DNA from: a bacterium
Lineage (GTDB): Bacteria > Patescibacteriota > Patescibacteriia > JACPHY01
Length of the DNA: 50,584 bases
Reading direction: 5' to 3'
Assembly: GCA_030647005.1 (NCBI GenBank)
Contig: JAUSKG010000033.1
Location: 1 to 50,584 of the forward strand
The number at the start of each line of letters is the position of its first letter. Within the stretch, counting starts at the first letter, position 1. The notes below the pieces were generated by a model. The model ran no database searches and was not told where the DNA came from. It saw only the letters and a list, made by a program, of their open reading frames with translations. Shown here in pieces: positions 1-6,284 of the stretch. A program made the translations under genes and the position numbers.

Positions 1-47
1 ATAATGGATCTTCTCTCTCCGCAGCTGGCGCGTGAGCGCCGAGGATT

Positions 48-137
48 GTAGCGGAGGTCTTTAGACCTCCATCCGGGCGTTGGGGTAGGCGGGTTGGTGG
101 CGGGGAGGAAAGATGGAGACCTGAAGGTCTCCGCTAC
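48..137. repeat. Inverted repeat, long imperfect hairpin
   Basis: Arms at 48-73 and 112-137 are near-perfect reverse complements (GTAGCGGAG at one end, CTCCGCTAC at the other). Each arm also contains its own smaller palindrome (AGGTCT/AGACCT). No reading frame of note crosses it. It looks like a dispersed non-coding repeat at the end of the rmlA transcription unit; only this copy is in the window. Confidence 0.7.
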
Positions 138-187
138 GGGGAGGCACCTCTCATGCTTCATGATACCGCATTCTCGTGCTCCAACGT

Positions 188-217
188 GAAACGGCCGAGC
201 GGGTGCTCGGCCGTTTC
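188..217 (-). terminator. Hairpin at the end of the rmlA-like gene
   Basis: A perfect 13-bp stem (188-200 pairing with 205-217) encloses a 4-nt loop. It overlaps the stop codon of the nucleotidyltransferase gene. There is no clear T-run after it on the minus strand, so termination is likely but not typical. Confidence 0.6.
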
Positions 218-1004
218 AGTGCGCGTGGAGGATCGCGGAGATCGGCTCCTGATTGACTGCACCGATCCGCAGGAGTTCGCCGCTGGCACAGAGTGCCGCC
301 ACCTGCTGGTTTGCGCGGAGGAGCTCATCGTGCGACGTGCCTGCATCAATCCAGAGCCCGGGGAGTTCCGGAGCTGAGAGGAGACCCTGCCGGACGTACC
401 ACATGTTGAGGTCGGTCACCTCGAGTTCCCCGCGCCCCGAGGGGGCGAGCGTGCGGATGACATCGAACACCTGGCTGTCGTAGCAGTAGATGCCGGTCTG
501 CGCGAGGTTGGACTTCGGCTGTTGCGGCTTCTCCTCAATCGACACGACGCGCCCGGAAGCGTCGAGCTCCACGACACCGCACTGACGCGGATCCTCCACG
601 CGCGTGACGAACACCATCGCGCCCTGCGGACGCTGGACGAATTGCTGGAGGTAGGGACGGAGGTCTGCAGTGAAGATGTTGTCGCCGAGCAACATCATGA
701 TCTTCTCGCCATCCACGAACCGCTCCGCGAGGCCCATGGCCTGCGCGATCCCGCCCGCCTCCTCTTGGATGTCGTACTGGAGACGCAAGCCAAACCGGGA
801 TCCGGAACGCAGGAGATTGAGAAACCCCCCCGCGTGCTCCGGCCCCGTAATGAGGAGCACCTCCGTGATCCCCGAACGCGCCATGGCTTGGAGCGGGTAG
901 TAGATCATCGGCCGATCGTAAATCGGCAAGAGGTGCTTGTTCGTCACGTACGTGAGCGGCCGGAGCCGCGTCGCCTTCCCACCGGCCAAGATGACGCCTC
1001 GCAT
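216..1004 (-). CDS. rmlA: Glucose-1-phosphate thymidylyltransferase-like nucleotidyltransferase
   Basis: Predicted to join glucose 1-phosphate and dTTP into dTDP-glucose, the first step of the dTDP-rhamnose pathway. The N-terminus has the nucleotide-binding signature GGKATRLRPLT (residues 8-18) followed by the conserved KHLLPIYDRPMIYYP block. LLGDNIF carries the metal-binding Asp, and LWIDAGT is the conserved late motif. At 262 residues it is shorter than classical RmlA (about 290), so another sugar-nucleotide specificity is possible. I chose the ATG at 1004 because MRGVILAGG begins the domain there; an in-frame GTG at 1019 lies inside a dispersed repeat. The rmlB-like gene is 3.2 kb away on the same strand; no rmlC or rmlD homologue is present in the window. 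Confidence 0.85.
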   Translation of the reverse strand: MRGVILAGGKATRLRPLTYVTNKHLLPIYDRPMIYYPLQAMARSGITEVLLITGPEHAGGFLNLLRSGSRFGLRLQYDIQEEAGGIAQAMGLAERFVDGEKIMMLLGDNIFTADLRPYLQQFVQRPQGAMVFVTRVEDPRQCGVVELDASGRVVSIEEKPQQPKSNLAQTGIYCYDSQVFDVIRTLAPSGRGELEVTDLNMWYVRQGLLSAPELPGLWIDAGTSHDELLRANQQVAALCASGELLRIGAVNQEPISAILHAH

Positions 1005-1010
1005 AGAATA

Positions 1011-1478
1011 GGAGATCACTGCGCTGATCGCGCCGATGACGCAGATACCTTATCGATCCTGAGATGAGAGAATGACACGTCTAGCCTTGATCCCATCCTG
1101 CGTGAAGAAGAGGAGTAAGGCAAGCTGTTTCCCTGTAGCACGGAGATATTCGAGAACCTGCTTCTTGTGGATGTGCTATATGAAAGGAACAACTTTTATC
1201 TCGACAACGAGCTCATTGCGGAGCACAAAATCAAGACGATAGTTTCCTATCTGTTCACCCCGATATATCAATGGAACCACCACTTCATGCTGATACGCAA
1301 TGCCTGCATCATCAAACTCTTTGCATAATGCCCGATGGATATACTGCTCACGCACCCCATATCCCAATGCGTTGTACACCCGAAACGCAATACCGATTGT
1401 TTGACGAGTCAACTCCAATTGTGGGAAATCATCCATAGCGTATCAGCGCGTTATCTGTGTGATCTGCGCAGCGATCTC
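1011..1478 (-). mobile_element. Putative repeat-bounded GxxExxY mini-element
   Basis: A GxxExxY-type gene is bracketed by related sequences in opposite orientation. The left end (1011-1046) starts GGAGATCACTGCGC and contains GACGCAGAT; the right end (1452-1478) contains ATCTGTGTGATCTGCGC and finishes GATCTCC. The left end stops 7 nt before the rmlA start codon. The right end is the last codons of the upstream GT2 gene, which it appears to have supplied. Solo copies of the same end sequence lie just upstream of the rmlB and CDP-alcohol phosphatidyltransferase start codons. No transposase is encoded, and target-site duplications are not evident. Calling it mobile is inference. Confidence 0.5.
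1050..1436 (-). pseudogene. GxxExxY family protein, interrupted by an in-frame TAG
   Basis: The first 86 residues match the GxxExxY family (PD-(D/E)XK-like fold): LGYGVREQYIHRAL holds the name motif, and LDFVLRNELVVEIKV holds the strand with D and E-x-K expected of the nuclease-like core. A TAG codon at 1176-1178 then ends translation. The same frame continues for 41 more codons to a TAA at 1050, encoding HKKQVLEYLRATGKQLALLL and then GIKARRVIL, which is the normal C-terminal part of the family. A single nonsense change therefore splits an otherwise intact gene of about 128 codons. The family's biological role is not established. Either this is a recent pseudogene or a sequencing error. Confidence 0.75.
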
Positions 1479-2296
1479 CACCCCCACTTCACCTGGTACC
1501 GCACGAGCGACGTGAGGTGCGAGCGGGTGAGCGGATTGACGACGAGCGACTTGAGGCCCGGGACGCGGGCAGACGACCGCCCGTGGCCGTGCTCCACGAC
1601 GACATCGCCCTTGTAGTAGACCGGCCATCCGCGCGACCAGAACATCCGGCAGAGATCGCAGTCCTCGAAGTACATGAAGTAGCGTTCATCGAACCCACCA
1701 ACCTCGCGCAGCGCACTCCCTCGGATGACCATTGCAGCGGAGACGGCCCAATCAATGGGGCGCGTCTTCGTGTGGTCCACATCCTCCATGTGAATGCGAT
1801 CCACACGGCGCAACGCCCAGCGGTACCGCTGGTGAAGCCCGAGCCGATGGATGGGCTGGTCAAAGAATGAAGGGAAGCGCATGCACGATCGCTGCATGGA
1901 ACCGTTTGGGAGCTGGAGCTGCGGCGCGACCATACCAATCGCCTCGTTCGCCTCGAGGAAATCGTACAATCGCTTCGTCACCTGCGGCTGCTCAGCGAGG
2001 AAGACGACATCGGGATTGATGAGGAAGTAGTAGCGCGCATCGTACTGCCGTAGCGCGATGTTATTCCCACTCCCAAACCCGCCGTTGCCGGACGCGGCAA
2101 TGACGATGGGCGTCGGGTGCATATCGCGGAACTCCCGTGCAATCGTCTCTGCGATACCGTCGCCCGATGCGTTGTCCACCACGACGGGCTGCACGGTGAG
2201 TCCGCTCCCCGCGACATCGCGGTAGAGCGACCGGAGCATGGTGACCACGCTCGCGGCCATGCGGTAGTTCACGGTGATCGTCACAAGGTCATGCAT
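1451..2296 (-). CDS. GT2 family glycosyltransferase (rhamnosyltransferase-like)
   Basis: A 281-residue GT-A fold enzyme expected to transfer a sugar from a nucleotide donor to a growing surface glycan at the cytoplasmic face. Visible motifs are the nucleotide-binding VVVDNASGDG (38-47), GNGGFGSGNN, the NPDV metal-site equivalent of DXD (94-97), and FDERYFMYFEDCDLCRMFW, which holds the ED-D catalytic region. This pattern is typical of WbbL-type rhamnosyltransferases. The start at 2296 is 5 nt after the stop of the preceding GT2 gene, so the two are translationally linked. The last residues (RSLRRSHR) and the stop codon are written by a dispersed repeat, so the original C-terminus may have been replaced. 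Confidence 0.85.
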   Translation of the reverse strand: MHDLVTITVNYRMAASVVTMLRSLYRDVAGSGLTVQPVVVDNASGDGIAETIAREFRDMHPTPIVIAASGNGGFGSGNNIALRQYDARYYFLINPDVVFLAEQPQVTKRLYDFLEANEAIGMVAPQLQLPNGSMQRSCMRFPSFFDQPIHRLGLHQRYRWALRRVDRIHMEDVDHTKTRPIDWAVSAAMVIRGSALREVGGFDERYFMYFEDCDLCRMFWSRGWPVYYKGDVVVEHGHGRSSARVPGLKSLVVNPLTRSHLTSLVRYQVKWGWRSLRRSHR

Positions 2297-2301
2297 ACGC
2301 G

Positions 2302-3291
2302 CTACGCGGTGAACCACCGCCCGATCACCTCCGGTGCCACGCAGTATCGCTCCATGATCTTCCGACGCTTCTCGAGCATCACCGGCACGAGGCGCGGGAG
2401 GTCTCTGAGCGCGCGGAGCGTCCCCCACTCTGTCGCCGCGAGGTAGAACAATTTCTGCGCTTCATGGAGGAGGATGGGTACCACGTCGGCGCGCAGCGTG
2501 GCGCGGTGCTCGTTCTTCACGAGCGTGAGGAGGTGATTCCGATAGGATAGCCGACGCTCGATGGCGCTCCGATGACGGCGCTTCCGGTGTGCAGCCGCGG
2601 TGCGGTCATGCCACGCGCGCGCCGCGGGGATGACGAACGCGCGCCACCCCGCGCTCCGCAGCCGGTACGCGAGGTCCACGTCTTCCTTGTACGAGAAAAA
2701 AGATGCATCGAGCACCTCACCGTCATGCGCCACCGCTTGGAGCGCGGCGCGACGGTACATCGGGAGCGCGCCGGAAACCCCAAAAACCTCGCCGAACGTC
2801 ACGCTGCCGTACTCCTCCCCCGCTCCCAGCTCGACCACCTGACGGCTGCGTCGCACGAGGAGCCCGAGCGAGTCAATCTCATCGGTTCGCGTCTGCGTGG
2901 GGAAATCCCACCGACAAAGCGCGCCCTGTACCGCAGCGGTGTTGGGGTGGGTTTGGAAAAAAGCGAAGCAACGCGCGAGGTAATCCGGTGCAAGGGCGAC
3001 ATCCTGGTTGATGAGCTGCACGAATGCGCTCGTGGAGCATGCGAACGCCTGATGATGCCCCACTGCAAACCCGAGATTCTCCGCGTTGCGGATGTGTTGC
3101 ACCTTTGGTGTGGCGGATGCACGCCAGCGCGCGCACTCGCGCGACAGCGTCGCCACCGTCGCATCGGTGGACCCGTTGTCCACCACGACGAGATCCCAAC
3201 CCTGCATCGTCTGCTCGCGGAGCGACGCGAAGAGGTGCGGCAGGTACGCCGCACCGTTCCAGGTGACGAGTTGGAGTGTCAGCGATGCCAT
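2302..3291 (-). CDS. GT2 family glycosyltransferase
   Basis: A 329-residue GT-A glycosyltransferase. It begins with LQLVTWNGAAYLPHLFASL and has VVVDNGSTDATV (36-47), ENLGFAVGHHQAF, INQDVAL (metal site, 94-100) and FFSYKEDVDLAYRLRSAGW. The order and spacing match rhamnosyltransferase-like GT2 enzymes of O-antigen and exopolysaccharide clusters. Donor and acceptor cannot be read from sequence. A basic C-terminal tail of about 100 residues (RKRRHRSAIERRLSYRNHLL onward) may contact the membrane. Its start overlaps the end of the upstream GT2 gene by 13 nt, and its stop is 5 nt from the next start, so three GT2 genes form one unit. Confidence 0.88.
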   Translation of the reverse strand: MASLTLQLVTWNGAAYLPHLFASLREQTMQGWDLVVVDNGSTDATVATLSRECARWRASATPKVQHIRNAENLGFAVGHHQAFACSTSAFVQLINQDVALAPDYLARCFAFFQTHPNTAAVQGALCRWDFPTQTRTDEIDSLGLLVRRSRQVVELGAGEEYGSVTFGEVFGVSGALPMYRRAALQAVAHDGEVLDASFFSYKEDVDLAYRLRSAGWRAFVIPAARAWHDRTAAAHRKRRHRSAIERRLSYRNHLLTLVKNEHRATLRADVVPILLHEAQKLFYLAATEWGTLRALRDLPRLVPVMLEKRRKIMERYCVAPEVIGRWFTA

Positions 3292-4136
3292 ACGTCATGG
3301 AGTGCGGTGATGCCAACCGCAAGTGGACGAGCACCTCCGAGCACGCGGGACTTCCACGGCGCGTGGTGCTTCCGGAAGTACGTGAGCATGCTCCGCGTGA
3401 ACATGCGCTGCTTTGCCGCAGTGGGCACCTGCGCGAAACTCTGTCCCACGAAGTCCACACATCGAACGCTCGGTGTATAGGAGACCTGCCAACCGGCATC
3501 GGTCGCGCGCTTGCAGTAGTCCACCTCCTCGAACCAGAGGAAGAACTCCTCATCGAGACCCCCGAGCTGCTCGATGATCGCACGACGAATACAGAAGAAC
3601 GACCCGCGGATGGAATCCACATGCGCCTCACGCGCGTAGTTGAAATCGCGCACGAGGTAGCGATCGAGCACACGCGGAACAACATGCGGAAGCTTCGCGA
3701 GGATCGCGAGCTGATCGGAGAGCTGCGGGAACATCCGCACGTGCGGAATCGTTGCACCCTTCTCGGAAACGAGGTGACACCCCGCGATCCCCACGCGCGC
3801 GTTCCGCGGCTCCCGCATGAACGCCACAATCCCCGGCAGCGTCCCCGCGAGCACACGCATATCCGGATTGAGGAGCAGGACGTACTCCGATTCCGACTCG
3901 CTTGCAGCTCCGATGCCCTGATTGCATCCTACGGCGAACCCGCGATTCTCCCCATTCGCAATGACTCGCACCCACGGGAACTCTGCACGCACCATGTCCA
4001 CGGTCCCGTCGGCGGATGCGTTATCCACGACAACCGTATCCAACGCAATACCTCCCGCATGTTCCACAATGGAGCGCAGGCACACCCGCAGCCGCTCGCG
4101 GACGTTCCAGGAGACGATGACAATGCGGAGATCCAT
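3279..4136 (-). CDS. GT2 family glycosyltransferase
   Basis: First of three consecutive GT2 genes, 285 residues. Motifs: IVIVSWNVRERLRVCLRSI at the N-terminus, TVVVDNASADGTVDMV (34-49), ENRGFAVGCNQGI, LLLNPDMRV (metal site around 90-92) and EFFLWFEEVDYCKRATDAGW. This is the same rhamnosyltransferase-like layout as its two neighbours, which suggests successive additions of related sugars to one glycan. A terminator-like hairpin separates it from rmlB upstream. A candidate -10 sequence TAGGAT preceded by CGC lies about 13 nt before the start, so this gene may open its own transcript with little leader. Confidence 0.88.
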   Translation of the reverse strand: MDLRIVIVSWNVRERLRVCLRSIVEHAGGIALDTVVVDNASADGTVDMVRAEFPWVRVIANGENRGFAVGCNQGIGAASESESEYVLLLNPDMRVLAGTLPGIVAFMREPRNARVGIAGCHLVSEKGATIPHVRMFPQLSDQLAILAKLPHVVPRVLDRYLVRDFNYAREAHVDSIRGSFFCIRRAIIEQLGGLDEEFFLWFEEVDYCKRATDAGWQVSYTPSVRCVDFVGQSFAQVPTAAKQRMFTRSMLTYFRKHHAPWKSRVLGGARPLAVGITALHDVWHR

Positions 4137-4169
4137 ACCGCCTCTATCCTAGCGCATCGCCGTGGAATG

Positions 4170-4202
4170 AAAAAGGCGCCGTCCCGCCTTCCGGATGGCG
4201 CC
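4170..4202 (-). terminator. Intrinsic terminator after rmlB
   Basis: GGCGCC-centred 10-bp arms at 4175-4184 and 4193-4202 with one G-T pair, followed on the minus strand by five T residues. It lies 5 nt after the rmlB stop codon and fits an intrinsic terminator. Confidence 0.75.
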
Positions 4203-4206
4203 ACCC

Positions 4207-5232
4207 CTACGCTCCCTGGAGGTGCGCGTTGACCTCGCCTACCCGCGTGCGCAGGCGCTCCACCCAGTCGCGGTGCTCTTGGTACCAACGCACGGTGCGC
4301 TCGAGCCCGTCCGCGAAACGCTCGCGCGTGTACAGCGGTGCCCACCCGAGCTGCTGCATCTTCGTCGCGTCAATCGCGTACCGCCGATCGTGTCCGGGGC
4401 GATCCGCGACAAACTCCATGAGCGAACGCGGCCTGCCGAGGATGTCGAGGATCGCGCCCACGACCTCGAGGTTGCTCCGCTCGTTGTTCGTGCCGATGCC
4501 GTACGTCTCACCCGTGCTCCCCTCGTGGAGCACGCGATGGAGCGCAGAGGCGTGATCGTCCACATGAATCCAATCGCGCACGTTCTTCCCGTCGCCGTAG
4601 ATGGGCACCGGCTGCCCCGCGAGCGCGCGGAAGATGACGAACGGGATGAGCTTCTCCGGAAACTGGTACGGGCCGTAGTTATTCGAGCAGTGTGTGACGA
4701 TGACCGGTGTCCCGTGCGTTCGCGCGTACGCGCGACAGAGGAGATCGCCACCCGCCTTCGCCGCGGCGTACGGAGAGTTCGGTGCGAATGCCGTCTCCTC
4801 GGTAAACGGTGCCGCATCGTCAAGGTCGAGCGCACCAAAGACCTCATCAGTGGAGACCTGGACGAATCGCGCGATATCGAGCTGCCGTACAACATCGAGG
4901 AGCGTGCATGTCCCCAGCACGTTCGTCTCCACGAACGCACGGGCTCCGACGTGGATCGAGCGATCGACGTGCGTCTCCGCCGCAAAGTTCATCACCGCCT
5001 CAATGCGGTGCGTCCGCGCGACATTGAGAAGTCGCACGCTGTCCGTGATATCGCCCCGCTCGAAGGCATACCGCGGTCCAAATCGCTCCGCGACGTCCGC
5101 GAGCGCATCAGGATGCGCGGCGTAGGTGAGCGCGTCGTAGTTCACGATCGTCACATCTGCGTACCGTTCGAGCGTCGCGCGGATGAAGTTCGAGCCGATG
5201 AATCCGGCACCGCCGGTGACGAGGAGTCGCAT
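4207..5232 (-). CDS. rmlB: dTDP-glucose 4,6-dehydratase
   Basis: Converts dTDP-glucose to dTDP-4-keto-6-deoxyglucose using bound NAD, the second step toward rhamnose and other deoxysugars. The 341-residue length is normal for the family. The Rossmann motif TGGAGFIGS is at 6-14. The catalytic set is complete: Thr128-Asp129-Glu130 in STDEVFG and Tyr155-x3-Lys159 in SPYAAAKAGGD. AETHVDRSI and CSNNYGPYQFPEKLIP are characteristic RmlB blocks. The start codon at 5232 follows a solo copy of the GATCTCC-ended dispersed repeat. Product and neighbours fit supply of activated deoxysugar to the adjacent GT2 enzymes. Confidence 0.95.
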   Translation of the reverse strand: MRLLVTGGAGFIGSNFIRATLERYADVTIVNYDALTYAAHPDALADVAERFGPRYAFERGDITDSVRLLNVARTHRIEAVMNFAAETHVDRSIHVGARAFVETNVLGTCTLLDVVRQLDIARFVQVSTDEVFGALDLDDAAPFTEETAFAPNSPYAAAKAGGDLLCRAYARTHGTPVIVTHCSNNYGPYQFPEKLIPFVIFRALAGQPVPIYGDGKNVRDWIHVDDHASALHRVLHEGSTGETYGIGTNNERSNLEVVGAILDILGRPRSLMEFVADRPGHDRRYAIDATKMQQLGWAPLYTRERFADGLERTVRWYQEHRDWVERLRTRVGEVNAHLQGA

Positions 5233-5233
5233 A

Positions 5234-5270
5234 GGAGATCAGTGCGCAGATCGCGCAGATGATGCACAGA
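5234..5270. repeat. Solo end-repeat upstream of rmlB
   Basis: Contains GGAGATCAGTGCGCAGATC and then GCGCAGATGATGCACAGAT, the same sequence family that bounds the GxxExxY element. It fills the whole gap between the rmlB start codon and the stop of the next gene. Confidence 0.65.
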
Positions 5271-5600
5271 TCATACATCTTCACGCAGCGTAGTGAACAC
5301 CGTACCAACCGCAACCGCGGCGAGGAGTGCGACGACCGCGGCGAGCGTTCCGCCGCCCAATGTCCAGAAGGACCACCCTCCCACGACGAGCGCGGCGAGA
5401 AACGCTCCGCCGAGCCACGCCCACGCGCTCGATGGAGCGGCGTGTGTGGCATCCTGTGGAGCGATCATAGCCACTGCGATGAGCGCGAGCAAGAATGCGT
5501 GCGGATTGATAACACTGCGCACGAACCCGGGCTCGAGATCATCGAGCAGGAGGAGGAGCGGGTAGAGTACGAGGAGGACGAGGAGCACTTCCCGCACCAT
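5271..5600 (-). CDS. Small polytopic membrane protein, unknown function
   Basis: About 109 residues, mostly hydrophobic, with three to four predicted membrane spans: VLLVLLVLYPLLLLL, FLLALIAVAMIAP, WLGGAFLAALVVGGWSFW and TLAAVVALLAAVAVGTVF. I recognise no family. I took the ATG at 5600 because the longer frame (to 5714) runs back through a dispersed repeat at 5626-5672 and into the upstream gene. A further start at 5630 would lie in the repeat. It is probably co-transcribed with the membrane-anchored protein upstream and may be an accessory of envelope glycan assembly, but that is only context. Confidence 0.6.
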   Translation of the reverse strand: MVREVLLVLLVLYPLLLLLDDLEPGFVRSVINPHAFLLALIAVAMIAPQDATHAAPSSAWAWLGGAFLAALVVGGWSFWTLGGGTLAAVVALLAAVAVGTVFTTLREDV

Positions 5601-5625
5601 CCACCTCTTGGCATTCCCTCCTTCC

Positions 5626-5672
5626 GTCATTTCGACCGAAGCGCGTCCGCGCGCGGAGTGGAGAAATCTCAC
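5626..5672. repeat. Half copy of the TCATTTCGA dispersed repeat
   Basis: Starts GTCATTTCGACCGAAGCG and ends GGAGAAATCTCAC. It is one arm of the inverted repeat seen complete at 8610-8694 and elsewhere in this window, and lies between two co-oriented genes. Confidence 0.75.
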
Positions 5673-5689
5673 ACGTTCCTTCTTTGTAC

Positions 5690-6280
5690 TCATAGACACA
5701 CACCCATGAAGCACATCGCATCACGTTCCGCCGTCACCGTCAGGTCACGAATCACTATCGGTCGCTCCGCGGAGATGCCCGGCGCAGAGAAAATAAAACG
5801 GTAGACGTTGCGCTCCACCTGCCACGAACGTTCAAGCGTGAAGGGAATCCGTACCGTGCCATCCATCTCGCGCAGGACGTCGGGGTGCACGACGAGTTCC
5901 GCACCATTCACCACGCCACCATCCACCGTCTTCACGTCAAACTGCCACAGCTCCGGATGCGTGCGCACCCCCACGCGGAACGGGACACCGTGGTCGTTAT
6001 CGTACCGAAGGGTGAGCGTGACACGTTCGAACCACCGCGGAAGCCGTACATCCGCATACACGGGTTCGCCGATGAGGAGCACGCCGGATGTTGCAGGCGT
6101 GAGCGCAACACGCGGCGGCGGGCCAAACGAGGTCACAGACGGTGTTGATCGGTTTTCGACACTATCGGCGTGCGCCTCGAACTTCCGATCGAGCTGCACG
6201 TCACGCGCCGCGAGGAGCACGAGGAAGAGCCCCGCGCAGGCCCAGAGAGCGAAACGAATCGTTTGTCGCGAGATCGTCAT
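5690..6280 (-). CDS. Membrane-anchored extracytoplasmic protein, unknown function
   Basis: A 196-residue protein with one N-terminal hydrophobic segment (IRFALWACAGLFLVLLAA, about residues 7-24) and a beta-rich remainder. The segment is best read as an anchor or uncleaved signal. The soluble part reads like one or two beta-sandwich domains (VYADVRLPRWFERVTLTLRY and YRFIFSAPGI). The last residues MCFMGVCL carry two cysteines. I recognise no family. The start at 6280 lies 4 nt after the stop of the GT-C-like gene, so the two are coupled, which suggests a partner role for that membrane enzyme. Codon use matches the neighbours. Confidence 0.65.
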   Translation of the reverse strand: MTISRQTIRFALWACAGLFLVLLAARDVQLDRKFEAHADSVENRSTPSVTSFGPPPRVALTPATSGVLLIGEPVYADVRLPRWFERVTLTLRYDNDHGVPFRVGVRTHPELWQFDVKTVDGGVVNGAELVVHPDVLREMDGTVRIPFTLERSWQVERNVYRFIFSAPGISAERPIVIRDLTVTAERDAMCFMGVCL

Positions 6281-6284
6281 AGGG

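Noticed and set aside
1176-1178. Recoded TAG (alternative genetic code)
   Set aside because: TAG ends other genes normally here (for example the S-layer-like gene at 24329), and only one in-frame TAG interrupts a recognised family.
5601-5714. Longer N-terminus for the small membrane protein at 5271
   Set aside because: The extra residues come from a dispersed repeat and the end of the upstream gene. The hydrophobic protein begins at the ATG at 5600.
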